28,850 bases of DNA from CALFCE01 sp964411665 (lineage in GTDB: Bacteria; Pseudomonadota; Gammaproteobacteria; Granulosicoccales; Granulosicoccaceae). The notes below the pieces were generated by a model. That model worked only from the letters and a program-made list of their open reading frames with translations, made no database searches and was not told where the DNA came from. The DNA lies in the NCBI GenBank assembly GCA_964411665.1, contig CAYPMR010000053.1, positions 1 through 28,850 of the forward strand. The letters run 5' to 3'. Of the stretch, positions 14,938-23,247 are shown piece by piece (the first letter of the stretch is position 1; each line of letters begins with the position of its first letter). Both the position numbers and the translations under genes were made by a program.

Positions 14938-15563
14938 TGAGTACGCAAAACAAAGGCCCACGACATGATCGGTGGTATTTCCCGCTTATGGCACCCAATA
15001 CCAAGGGGACAAAGTTTGCCTGGCTTGATCCTACCTCCATCTACATTAACAGCCGTGCCTTCCACGATTTACTCGATGACCTGTGTGCAGAACTGGTTGC
15101 TGAGGATATAGATGTCGTTGCCGGGCTTGATGCCATGGGTTTTGTCTTAGGAGCGGCGATTGCTGCGCGTTTGGATCGAGGTTTTCTACCTATACGCAAG
15201 GCTGGCAAGCTGTGCGTTGACACAGATAAAGTCACTTTCTCGAACTATTCCGGGCGAACCCAGGAGATGGAAATGCGTTTGCCCGCGTTTGCGACAGACA
15301 CACGTGTATTGCTGGTTGATCAGTGGGTTGAAACGGGCGGCACAATGGACGGTGCGATACGCCTGGTTGAACGTCAGGAAGGTGCTGTGGCTGGGCTTGT
15401 TGCACTTGTTATCGAAGAGAACGAGCGCACTCAGGAATATCGTCAGAAGTACAACTGTGTAACAGCGATTCTGCCCGACACTGACTGGCAACAGCAGGCA
15501 AACCGGCAAACGCTGGACAGTTTTAAAAACTACAAGCCCGCACACGCATTTCCGAACGCCTAG
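14937..15563 (+). CDS. Phosphoribosyltransferase-like protein with altered PRPP motif
   Basis: A 208-residue type I phosphoribosyltransferase fold related to adenine phosphoribosyltransferase. I start it at ATG 14937, which overlaps the upstream TGA by one base; a TTG one codon earlier is less likely. VVAGLDAMGFVLGAAIAARL (60-79) is the APRT-like core, KAGKL (88-92) matches the flexible-loop region, and the PRPP loop is VLLVDQWVETGGT (124-136). The second acidic residue of the usual Asp-Asp/Glu pair is Gln129, so ribose binding or substrate may differ. It could transfer ribose-5-phosphate to an imported base-like compound made or accepted by the BtpA-like partner. That pairing is inference; function as a regulator is also possible. 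Confidence 0.85.
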   Translation: MSTQNKGPRHDRWYFPLMAPNTKGTKFAWLDPTSIYINSRAFHDLLDDLCAELVAEDIDVVAGLDAMGFVLGAAIAARLDRGFLPIRKAGKLCVDTDKVTFSNYSGRTQEMEMRLPAFATDTRVLLVDQWVETGGTMDGAIRLVERQEGAVAGLVALVIEENERTQEYRQKYNCVTAILPDTDWQQQANRQTLDSFKNYKPAHAFPNA

Positions 15564-15591
15564 GCCCTGAGAGCTCATTTGGAATAACGCT

Positions 15592-16512
15592 ATGATTCAA
15601 AACCCTATCCCGTGGCCCAATGGGGCAAAAGTTGCTGTTGCCATCAGTCTGGATATGGATGCTGACAGTTTGTTACATCTCGAACATCCTAAAGATTCCA
15701 GAACCCGAATCTCGACGCTTTCCATGTTGCGTTACGGACCACAAGTTGCCATACCCCGCATTCTGGATACCTACCGGCGGCTTGAGCTGACGCAAACATT
15801 TTTTATCCCGGCATGGTGTATCGAGCAATATCCGCAAACAGTTGAGGCTATTGTCAACGACGGGCATGAGGTGGGTTTCCACGGTTACATTCATGAAGCG
15901 CCGAATGAGATGTCTCGCGATGAGGAGCACTATTGGATGCAACGTTCGATAGAAGTTATCGAAAAGCACACAGGTAAACGCCCGCGTGGAAATCGCTCGC
16001 CCTTGTACAACTATTCCGAACACACAACAGACTTGCTGATCGAGGAAAAATTCCTCTATGACAGTTCTCTTATGGGGGACGATATACCCTATATCATGAA
16101 AACTCAAAACGGCAGGATTGTAGAATTACCTTCGAGTTGGGCATTGGATGATTGGCCCCAGTACGTCCATTCGATTGATCTCGATTACATGTTCCAGATC
16201 GTGTCACCGGACCGTGCTATGGAAAGCTTTATGGCGGAATTTAATGCGATGAAAGAGGTTGGCAATGGTCTCTGGATAGCTGTATGGCACCCGTTCGTCA
16301 GCGGTCGATTGTCTCGCTGGTTACGTGTTGAGAAAATGATTCAGGAAATGCAGGAAAGCGGCGATGTCTGGTTTGCATCGCTCGAAGAAATTGCAACACA
16401 TGTGAAGAGCGTAACTGACAGTGGCCAGTACCAAGCTCGGGTTGACGAGTTCCCCTATTATGAAGCGTCCCCATTGCCCGCGCCTCTACCAACAACAATG
16501 TTGCAGGACTAA
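15592..16512 (+). CDS. Polysaccharide-deacetylase-fold amidohydrolase, PuuE/HpPgdA-like
   Basis: A 306-residue NodB-homology protein without a signal peptide, hence cytoplasmic. The metal and catalytic elements are visible: SLDMDAD (19-25) supplies the Asp, HGYIH (97-101) supplies the HxxxH pair after GHEVGF, RGNRSPLYNYS (132-142) follows, and a late His lies in AVWHPF. The subfamily includes the cofactor-independent allantoinase PuuE, cyclic imide hydrolase and Helicobacter PgdA. A cytoplasmic member downstream of a phosphoribosyltransferase fits opening of a small cyclic amide or ureide better than cell-wall editing. It follows the PRTase by 28 bases and is the last gene of the operon. It is convergent with the MetX-like gene, with only 28 bases between the stops. 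Confidence 0.88.
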   Translation: MIQNPIPWPNGAKVAVAISLDMDADSLLHLEHPKDSRTRISTLSMLRYGPQVAIPRILDTYRRLELTQTFFIPAWCIEQYPQTVEAIVNDGHEVGFHGYIHEAPNEMSRDEEHYWMQRSIEVIEKHTGKRPRGNRSPLYNYSEHTTDLLIEEKFLYDSSLMGDDIPYIMKTQNGRIVELPSSWALDDWPQYVHSIDLDYMFQIVSPDRAMESFMAEFNAMKEVGNGLWIAVWHPFVSGRLSRWLRVEKMIQEMQESGDVWFASLEEIATHVKSVTDSGQYQARVDEFPYYEASPLPAPLPTTMLQD

Positions 16513-16540
16513 AAAAGAGGTGAATATCAGATGATATACA

Positions 16541-17554
16541 CTATTCAGCGAGTAATTCTGCAAAAGCACATTCCAACTCTTTCATCGTCTTGGCATGACG
16601 CCCGGGTGATGCAGAGCAGTGCCCCCAATCAGAATCGATGACACGTAGTTCTGCATTGCGCATCATTTCAACTTCAATCTCACAGTCTTCTGGTGGGAAG
16701 TAGAGATCTGATTTACAGGGCATCACAATAGTCCGTGCCGTGATCGTATGCATCGCATCTTTAAAGCTGCCGTTGAAATTTGAATGATTGGCGATGTCCG
16801 CTGATCGCCAAGTGTTTATTTTTGCCAACAGATCATTGGCATCCCATTGCAGGTGATCTTGTTCCCAGTCCTGAAACAACGCTTCAATATTGGAAAAACC
16901 GAGTGTCCGGTAGTGATGGTTACGAAAGAATGACTGGGAGTACGCCCAGCCACAATACACTCTTGCAAAAGCTTTAAGACCCGTGACTGGCGGTGACTGA
17001 TAGTGTCCATTGTCAAAAACGCTATCTGCTTTTAGTGCTGCGGCAACACCTTGCAGAAAGACATCGTTATGCGGTGAACAACGCGCAGCGCCACAAAACG
17101 GTAATAATGAGTCAACCATTTGCGGATATCTTGCTGCAAAGTGATACGCCTGAATAGCACCCATAGACCAACCGGTAGCAAGGCGTAATCGCTTGACTCC
17201 CAGTATTTCAGTCAATAAGCGATACTGGCACTCGACATTGTCATAGATGGAAACGGCAGGATATCCACTGGCGGATTGTTTGCCGGTAGTGTTGCTGGGT
17301 GATGACGACAATCCGTTGCCAAACAGGTTAGGAACTACAACAAAATAGCGATTCGTATCTATCGCTCGACCAGGACCGAAGAATGCCTCGTTATTACTAT
17401 GTTTGCCTGTGTAGTAGGTTGGGATCAGGATTGCATTATCAGCTGATTCATTAAGATTACCGTAGCTTGCATAACAGAGTCGAGCATCGTTAAGCTGTTG
17501 GCCACTTTGCAAGTCAATGTCGCCTGCAAAAAAAACTTCGCTGTTCATAACCAT
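16541..17554 (-). CDS. MetX-like alpha/beta hydrolase (homoserine O-acetyltransferase family)
   Basis: A 337-residue protein with the complete triad of the family: nucleophile S130 in GWSMG, D283 in MPCKSDLYF and H312 in DWGHC. True MetX enzymes usually show GGSMGG at the elbow, so GWSMG plus the loss of met-pathway neighbours argues for another acyl transfer or hydrolysis role. ATG 17554 is used here; ATG 17548 is two codons downstream. It lies 22 bases after the glutamine synthetase-like gene, so the two form an operon. The first AUG is buried in a 7-bp hairpin (17551-17573) formed with sequence just after the upstream stop codon, suggesting translational coupling. Confidence 0.85.
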   Translation of the reverse strand: MVMNSEVFFAGDIDLQSGQQLNDARLCYASYGNLNESADNAILIPTYYTGKHSNNEAFFGPGRAIDTNRYFVVVPNLFGNGLSSSPSNTTGKQSASGYPAVSIYDNVECQYRLLTEILGVKRLRLATGWSMGAIQAYHFAARYPQMVDSLLPFCGAARCSPHNDVFLQGVAAALKADSVFDNGHYQSPPVTGLKAFARVYCGWAYSQSFFRNHHYRTLGFSNIEALFQDWEQDHLQWDANDLLAKINTWRSADIANHSNFNGSFKDAMHTITARTIVMPCKSDLYFPPEDCEIEVEMMRNAELRVIDSDWGHCSASPGRHAKTMKELECAFAELLAE

Positions 17555-17573
17555 CGTTTTTCCCGGACGATGG
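17551..17573 (-). promoter_or_regulatory. Start-codon hairpin of the MetX-like gene
   Basis: CCATCGT (17551-17557) and ACGATGG (17567-17573) pair perfectly over a 9-base loop. On the mRNA one arm contains the AUG and the loop holds the GGGA ribosome site. The other arm begins three bases after the glutamine synthetase stop, where a terminating ribosome would melt the stem. Confidence 0.5.
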
Positions 17574-17576
17574 GTT

Positions 17577-18956
17577 CTAGTAAAACTTCATGTATCTCTC
17601 TACCTCCCAGTCAGATACATGATTGATGTAACTTTCCCATTCATCACGCTTGAACTCAAGATAGGTTTTTTTCATTAATTTGCCAAATACCTGTTCGGAT
17701 AACGGATCTTTGTCAAACGCATCGAGTGCCTCCTCAAGTGTACGAGGAAGGTAGCTGACTTTTAGTTTGGCAAGTTGTTGGGGCGTTTTTAAATACATGT
17801 TTTCTGTATGCGGTGCACCGGGATCAATTTTTTCACGAATACCTTCAAGTCCCGCCGCTAATACTAATGCCCCACCCAGATACGGGTTATTTGAAATGTC
17901 GGCCGCGCGCAATTCGACTCGTCCACCACCGAGTGGTACTCGTACCGCATTGGTACGATTGTTATTACCAAAACAAGCAAATACTGGCGCCCAGGTAAAG
18001 CCCGACATACTGCCTTCCTTTATTAAACGCTTATAGCTGTTCACAGTGGGTGTGACTACAGCACAGAGTGCTGGCAGATGTTTTAATATACCGCCAATAA
18101 AGTAATAACCAATTTCAGAGAGATCGCACCCGCGAGGATCCTTCGAAGATTCAAACAGATTTTTCCCGGTTTTTAGACTTGCAAGAGACATGTTGTAGTG
18201 CGCACCACTACCGGCTCGATCTGCAAACGGTTTCGGCATAAACGAAGCGAAACAGCCATGTTGGTTCGCTACTTCATTCACTAAAAGGCGAAAAAATGCA
18301 AAACGATCTGCCATTTCCAGTCCTTCAAAATAATTGAAGTCAATTTCATATTGACCATTGCCATCTTCATGGTCGAACGAGTACACATCGAATCCTGCCT
18401 GCTGCAAGTTACTTACAATACTATCTAAAACAGTGAGGCTGTCGAGCGTGCTGCGTACATCGTAAGCAGGCTTGGCTAGATTATCTCTTTGGCCAATAGG
18501 CACCACTTTGCCTGCTTCATCTTCCCGCAGTAAAAAGAGTTCTGGTTCAATGCCGAAATTAAACTGATAACCCATCTCCCTGGCTTCATCTAGAACATTT
18601 TTAAAAATTTGCCGTGAACAAGGTTCAAATACCTCGCCTTCACAGTAAAGATCGCTGGCAAACCAGGCGACATCGGGTTGCCATGGGCAGACAATGACAC
18701 TGTCTGGGTCCGGGTGTGGTGACACTTCTTCGTCACTTATATCTTGTGGCACACCGTCAAGTGCTGCACCGGTACAAAGTTCGGAGCCACCCATCATTCG
18801 TTCCAGGTGTGATATGGGAACCATCTTGGATTTACAAACGCCATGGACATCGACATAGGATGCCAGTGCGTACTTTACGCCCTCTGATTGCAGTCGCTTC
18901 TGAATGGCTTTTGCAGAATCGGCTTTTTTGGCGCGTGTCTTTTTCTTTGCCGCCAT
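17577..18956 (-). CDS. Glutamine synthetase family protein, type III glutamate-ammonia ligase / GlnT-like
   Basis: A 459-residue ATP-dependent ligase. After a Lys/Ala-rich N-terminal extension (MAAKKKTRAKK, residues 1-11) come the beta-grasp start (YALASYVDVHGVCKSKMVP) and the catalytic domain. That domain shows FGIEPELF (134-141), GQYEIDFNYF, GSGAHYNMSL, NRTNAVRVP and RVELRAAD, matching ATP, metal and glutamate sites of the family. The sequence fits the GlnT/gamma-glutamylmethylamide-synthetase branch better than housekeeping GlnA. The acceptor may thus be an amine rather than ammonia. It has a good ribosome site (GGAGA). It is followed by the MetX-like gene and lies near a Pot-like importer, which would suit gamma-glutamylation of an imported or released amine; this is inference. 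Confidence 0.9.
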   Translation of the reverse strand: MAAKKKTRAKKADSAKAIQKRLQSEGVKYALASYVDVHGVCKSKMVPISHLERMMGGSELCTGAALDGVPQDISDEEVSPHPDPDSVIVCPWQPDVAWFASDLYCEGEVFEPCSRQIFKNVLDEAREMGYQFNFGIEPELFLLREDEAGKVVPIGQRDNLAKPAYDVRSTLDSLTVLDSIVSNLQQAGFDVYSFDHEDGNGQYEIDFNYFEGLEMADRFAFFRLLVNEVANQHGCFASFMPKPFADRAGSGAHYNMSLASLKTGKNLFESSKDPRGCDLSEIGYYFIGGILKHLPALCAVVTPTVNSYKRLIKEGSMSGFTWAPVFACFGNNNRTNAVRVPLGGGRVELRAADISNNPYLGGALVLAAGLEGIREKIDPGAPHTENMYLKTPQQLAKLKVSYLPRTLEEALDAFDKDPLSEQVFGKLMKKTYLEFKRDEWESYINHVSDWEVERYMKFY

Positions 18957-19101
18957 GCTACTTTCTCCAAATGATTTAGTGCAGTATCAGCAATTTTCCG
19001 AGACTAATCCAGCGATATTTGATTTGGAGAGTTAAGTACTAAAGATGACAGAAGAGTGAGTATCATTTCTTATAAGGACATCAGATTTTCCAATTGCCAG
19101 A

Positions 19102-19383
19102 CTATGCAGCGTCAAGATGTTTGATAGGCTGTGTCTCAAAGGAATTATCGGATTGTTCAGTTTTATCAATGATTTGATCAATTGTTGAAATTTGAACAAA
19201 TGAACATGGCTTTAGGTTCTCCGGCGTTGCTTTCCAAGGCCATGCCTTGATGCCTTGTTTTAGAAGTTCGGGTGATAATCCGTATTCGATCTGCTGATTC
19301 TCAGATAGAGTACGAAGATAGTGCAGTGTTTTTCGATTAGCTTGATCTTCGAATATTCCGATAAACCTTGAAATGAAATTCAT
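19102..19383 (-). CDS. Small DUF1127-like protein
   Basis: A 93-residue protein. Residues ~14-50 (RKTLHYLRTLSENQQIEYGLSPELLKQGI) follow the DUF1127/YjiS pattern of an Arg/Lys-rich helix, 'L..L...Q..D.GL....L', here with a WPW motif after it. The protein is longer than the usual 50-70 residues because of a polar C-terminal tail. Small DUF1127 proteins in alphaproteobacteria have been linked to RNA metabolism and phosphate or stress responses. It is 145 bases upstream of the glutamine synthetase-like gene on the same strand and may share its transcript. No signal peptide or membrane segment is visible. Confidence 0.6.
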   Translation of the reverse strand: MNFISRFIGIFEDQANRKTLHYLRTLSENQQIEYGLSPELLKQGIKAWPWKATPENLKPCSFVQISTIDQIIDKTEQSDNSFETQPIKHLDAA

Positions 19384-19685
19384 AGTGATGGTCCTTATTT
19401 TTTAGGTACAGATTTGAAGTAATGGGTTGAGAAAAAATTTCGAATTAATGTGATTTTCAAAACTGTTTTCTAAGATGAGAAAATAGTCGCTGCAGCGATG
19501 TTTCTACAAGCAATATTAAATTGGTCGTCAACAAAGAAATTCTAATGATATGAACAGATAGTGTTACGATCCGATGAAATTGAGTGACATTGCACTACAT
19601 AAAAGTAATCTTTATTGCCTTGCAGTATTTGTAAACGTTTGAAGTAAAAAATGGGAACTGTTAATAGAATGACCGGAGCACCTGA
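19384..19685. promoter_or_regulatory. Divergent intergenic region with a 12-bp palindrome
   Basis: No gene is seen between the DUF1127-like gene (minus) and paaK (plus). TCGCTGCAGCGA at 19487-19498 is a perfect 12-bp palindrome, just after TTTTCT-N6-AGAAAA (19466-19483). Either could be an operator for one or both genes. The region is AT-rich near paaK, but I could not assign a -35/-10 pair confidently. Confidence 0.45.
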
Positions 19686-20993
19686 ATGCAAGATCTGACA
19701 CCAGCAAGAGACAGTCTTGATCCTATTGAAATCGCCTCTCGTGACGAAATCAGTGCTTTGCAGCTCAAACGTCTTAAGTGGTCACTTTCTCATGCCTATG
19801 AAAATGTGCCTTATTACAGACAAAGTTTTGAAGCAGCTGGTGTGCATCCTGATGATTTGCAGCACCTCGACGATCTGAGCCGCTTTCCTTTTACTGCCAA
19901 ACAAAATTTGCGTGATAACTATCCTTTCGGATTGTTTGCTGTGCCGCGTGAACAGGTGGTCAGGATTCATGCTTCATCAGGCACGACAGGTAAACCAACT
20001 GTTGTTGGGTACACACAACGCGACATAGACACCTGGGCTGCTATGGTGGCACGCAGTCTCAGAGCATCCGGTACACGCCCTGGTGATGTGGTACATATTG
20101 CTTATGGCTATGGTTTATTTACTGGTGGTTTAGGTGCTCACTACGGTGCGGAAAAACTTGGCTGCACAGTTATACCGGTTTCAGGCGGAATGACTGAGCG
20201 ACAAGTTACTTTAATAGAGGATTTCAAGGCCACAACAATAATGGTCACACCTTCCTATGCGTTGTCCATACTTGACGCGTATCGTGCCGCGGGTTTTGAT
20301 CCTCGCGAGAGTCCGCTGCAGGTTGGTATTTTTGGGGCAGAGCCCTGGACCAATGCCATGCGTGAGGAAATTGAACAATCCTTTGATATGCATGCGGTCG
20401 ATATTTATGGTTTATCAGAAGTCATTGGACCGGGTGTTGCCAATGAGTGCGTTGAAACCAAAGATGGTCCGGTCATTTGGGAAGATCACTTCTACCCTGA
20501 AGTCATTGATCCCGATACCGGCAACGTGTTGCCAGAAGGTGAAGAGGGTGAGTTGGTATTCACCTCGTTGACCAAAGAGGCATTTCCGGTGATTCGTTAT
20601 CGCACGCGCGATTTAACGCGGCTCTTGCCAGGCACAGCCAGGTCTATGCGACGCATGGCGAAAATCACCGGCAGATCAGATGACATGATGATACTCAGAG
20701 GAGTGAATGTCTTCCCGTCTCAAATTGAAGAGCAGTTAATGCGTGTTCCGGCTTTGGCGCCACATTTTCAAATCGAGTTGACTAGCGAAAGTCGTCTTGA
20801 TGAGATGAGTGTAAAGGTAGAGCCCGTATCTGCTGATCTTTCTGAAGAGCAGAAACTGCAGGCTGCCAATACTCTTCGCGAGTCTATAAAAAGTGTGGTG
20901 GGAATAAATACACGGGTGGACATGTGTCCACCCGGTGGTGTGCCTCGTAGTCAGGGCAAGGCGGTTAGAATTGTGGATAACCGCGAGAGATAA
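19686..20993 (+). CDS. paaK: Phenylacetate-CoA ligase
   Basis: A 435-residue member of the ANL adenylating superfamily. The P-loop SSGTTGKPT (97-105) binds ATP. YGLSEVIGPG is the adenine/acyl site, YRTRDLTRL carries the conserved Asp/Arg hinge region, and GRSDDMMILRGVNVFPSQIEE starts the mobile C-terminal domain. Length and motifs match PaaK, which makes phenylacetyl-CoA from phenylacetate, ATP and CoA in the cytoplasm. No other paa gene (epoxidase, isomerase, thiolase) is in the window. The gene may instead serve another aryl acid such as indoleacetate, or be an orphan copy. The ribosome site is CGGAG upstream of ATG 19686. Its 3' end is convergent with the OmpA-like gene, nine bases between stops, with no visible terminator. 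Confidence 0.93.
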   Translation: MQDLTPARDSLDPIEIASRDEISALQLKRLKWSLSHAYENVPYYRQSFEAAGVHPDDLQHLDDLSRFPFTAKQNLRDNYPFGLFAVPREQVVRIHASSGTTGKPTVVGYTQRDIDTWAAMVARSLRASGTRPGDVVHIAYGYGLFTGGLGAHYGAEKLGCTVIPVSGGMTERQVTLIEDFKATTIMVTPSYALSILDAYRAAGFDPRESPLQVGIFGAEPWTNAMREEIEQSFDMHAVDIYGLSEVIGPGVANECVETKDGPVIWEDHFYPEVIDPDTGNVLPEGEEGELVFTSLTKEAFPVIRYRTRDLTRLLPGTARSMRRMAKITGRSDDMMILRGVNVFPSQIEEQLMRVPALAPHFQIELTSESRLDEMSVKVEPVSADLSEEQKLQAANTLRESIKSVVGINTRVDMCPPGGVPRSQGKAVRIVDNRER

Positions 20994-21002
20994 AAGCCAA
21001 CA

Positions 21003-21737
21003 CTAAGAATAAGACGGCGATTCAAATGCTCTGTCTTGCTCCCCTTCGACAATGGGCTTGATATAAATTTCAACCCTGCGATTGGCACGACGCCCATCTA
21101 CTGTGTCGTTAGTCTCGCGAGGCTCGTATTCACCTCGACCCTCTACATTAAAACGGCGTCTGTCTATACCGGACTTGTTAATATAGCCAGCCACTGATAC
21201 GGCCCGCTTTCGTGAGAGTCGGTCGTTAAGCTCATTTGTGCCAGTACTGTCTGTATGTCCGATGACATGAAGAGCGGTTTTTTCATACTCTTGCATCAAT
21301 GATGAGAGCCTGTTCAATGCAGGTAGAAATCCTGGGTTAAGTTCGGCGCTGTTTATTTCAAACGATGCCTGGCTGCTCAGACTGACACGCAAAGTTTCAT
21401 CCTGTAATCGTTGTATTTCAATTTCATCTGCTGCGATTTCAGCAGCCAGCGCCTCTTCAATTTCGCGTTGTTGTTGATCCATGTAGTTACCAACAGCACT
21501 ACCGACCAATGCACCGGCAATGGCACCAAAAATCGCACCCTTGTCATCGTTGGCCACATTTCCTGCAGCCGCACCTGCTACTGCACCTATGAGCGCGCCA
21601 CTTTTGGCTTTGGAATCACTTAAGCTTGCACAGCCACTGATAGTAATTGTCATACAGGTTGCCAGTACGGCAGCACCAACACGTGATCGGTGAAGTTTGG
21701 CTTTGCTTGCGTTATTTTTTGATATTTCCTTTTGCAT
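21003..21737 (-). CDS. OmpA-domain glycine-zipper lipoprotein, YiaD-like
   Basis: A 244-residue outer-membrane lipoprotein. A long basic N-region (~20 residues) precedes the hydrophobic core and lipobox ISGC, with Cys36 as the lipidation site. Residues ~47-85 form a glycine zipper (GALIGAVAGAAAGN, GAIFGAIAGALVGSAVGNY). A short coiled segment (~88-115) leads to an OmpA-C domain with the peptidoglycan-binding motif HVIGHTDSTGTNELNDRLS and NRRVEIYI. It should anchor the outer membrane to peptidoglycan. It stands alone, unrelated to the flanking catabolic genes. The start is ATG 21737 with GGAG 13 bases upstream. Confidence 0.93.
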   Translation of the reverse strand: MQKEISKNNASKAKLHRSRVGAAVLATCMTITISGCASLSDSKAKSGALIGAVAGAAAGNVANDDKGAIFGAIAGALVGSAVGNYMDQQQREIEEALAAEIAADEIEIQRLQDETLRVSLSSQASFEINSAELNPGFLPALNRLSSLMQEYEKTALHVIGHTDSTGTNELNDRLSRKRAVSVAGYINKSGIDRRRFNVEGRGEYEPRETNDTVDGRRANRRVEIYIKPIVEGEQDRAFESPSYS

Positions 21738-21927
21738 GTTAGTGATGTGTCTCCAGTTTTCTATTTAAAGCTTTTATTAGCAACTTCAAAAACAACTGGG
21801 CTAACAACTGCGTCAGCTGCTTTACAGATATTTAAGTGTGCATTGCTATATAGGTATTCTGACAGTCTGTATCTGAACTCATACTGAATTTAGATGTTAC
21901 CAACTGTTTCTATAGTTGCGAAATCAA

Positions 21928-23139
21928 TTAGAGTGCGGTTTGTTGGCCGAATATCTGATAAATCATTTCTATTATGTCACCTGTAAAATCTGAATCTATC
22001 CATCGCATTACGGCTACCAAATTGTTTTCAGGGTCGTGCATGACCAACTGCCCACCGATGCCCATAGCGAAAAAACACGATTCCGGTACATTTGCTGAGA
22101 TACAGTGGCCGGTGTTCAACCAGGTAAATAATCCATAAAAAGGTGCGATACTACAGGGTGTGCGCATCTGTTGTACCCAACCATCGGGTAGCAGTCTTGT
22201 CGGTTGTTCTTGTGAATTGCTTGGTTTTTTCGCCTTTACTTTCAGCGTGCCTTCACTTAAAAGTAACTCGGCAATAGCGGCCTGATGATCAACACATATC
22301 ACCATGCCACCACCCCAATGCCCACCACCCGGTACGCTTTGCATAGGTGGCTTGCCTTCGGATGTGATCCAGCTGTTTTTGTATCCATACCACTGCCACT
22401 GTCCAATCGCGGGAGCGATTTCATCACCTACAGGTTCGGGTGCGCGTGCGTTGATTCCCAATGGTTGCATAATGAGTTCATCGAATAGCTCGGGCAGTGG
22501 CTTACCGAACAATTCCATCAAGGCCAGTGAGAACTGGTTGATTCTGACATCGTTGTATTCCCAATAGGTGCCGGGAGATTGCAGTTCTCTTTGTTGTCCT
22601 TTAGCCGGTTTGTTTTTTTGTGCAATGTTGTTTTGGGATGTTGATTGAGAATCCGCTTTTGATTGTATGGCGACATCACGAAAATGATCGACTTGATCGG
22701 GTATCCCGAAACACTCCCCTTGCCATTCGCTGCAGAATTGCAATAGATGCAGCCAGCTAATATGTTTGTTGTGATCATCTGCAAAGCTATTCATTGAACT
22801 ACCATGTCTTTGCAGTGTTGTGTTGACAGACTCGTCCAGGCTCTTGATCAGGTTCTGATCCACGGCGATACCCGCCAGCATTGCAAGATAGGTTTTGGTA
22901 ACGCTGAATGTCATATCAGGGCGTTGCGTGTCTCCCCACTGGCAAAGGGTACGGCCCTGATAACGAATCGTTCCCGCAGTATCACCACGCGCGAATACAG
23001 GCCCCAACAGACGGTTGTAGGGCGGAGTATCATCAAGATGTATACCCCAGCCGGATTCTGCGTCTGCCTCAGCCGGATCGTTGATCCAGTCACAGCTATG
23101 TGCTGCTATAAAGTTGATCAATTTATCCCAGTCGCTCAT
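21928..23139 (-). CDS. Serine hydrolase, class C beta-lactamase / penicillin-binding-like family
   Basis: A 403-residue protein when started at ATG 23139, which has GAGAGA six bases upstream. An upstream TTG at 23184 would add 15 residues but lacks a ribosome site. SVTK (79-82) supplies the nucleophilic Ser and the base Lys, YND (in YWEYNDVRIN) is the second catalytic element, and HWGGG near the C-terminal third stands where the KTG-like box occurs. There is no signal peptide, so it is probably cytoplasmic, unlike secreted beta-lactamases. Family members are esterases, D-amino-acid amidases or 6-aminohexanoate-dimer hydrolases. It is divergent from the hydantoinase genes by 108 bases, so a joint role in amide hydrolysis is possible. 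Confidence 0.85.
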   Translation of the reverse strand: MSDWDKLINFIAAHSCDWINDPAEADAESGWGIHLDDTPPYNRLLGPVFARGDTAGTIRYQGRTLCQWGDTQRPDMTFSVTKTYLAMLAGIAVDQNLIKSLDESVNTTLQRHGSSMNSFADDHNKHISWLHLLQFCSEWQGECFGIPDQVDHFRDVAIQSKADSQSTSQNNIAQKNKPAKGQQRELQSPGTYWEYNDVRINQFSLALMELFGKPLPELFDELIMQPLGINARAPEPVGDEIAPAIGQWQWYGYKNSWITSEGKPPMQSVPGGGHWGGGMVICVDHQAAIAELLLSEGTLKVKAKKPSNSQEQPTRLLPDGWVQQMRTPCSIAPFYGLFTWLNTGHCISANVPESCFFAMGIGGQLVMHDPENNLVAVMRWIDSDFTGDIIEMIYQIFGQQTAL

Positions 23140-23247
23140 AGGGTCTCTCGTAAATAATTTGCCGACGATACCTATTATCTGCAATCATGCCTGCATTGTT
23201 AAACTCTTTGATGAAAAGTTCACAGACTATGCAAGCGGATAACGGTT

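Noticed and set aside
16541..17554. Assignment of the MetX-like gene as true metX
   Set aside because: The nucleophile elbow is GWSMG, no methionine genes are near, and it is coupled to a GlnT-like ligase.
22518..22784. 88-residue reading frame inside the serine hydrolase gene
   Set aside because: Same strand but another frame of a well-supported gene, with no motif of its own.
23140..23184. TTG start that would extend the serine hydrolase by 15 residues
   Set aside because: The ATG at 23139 has a good ribosome site (GAGAGA) and the extension has none.
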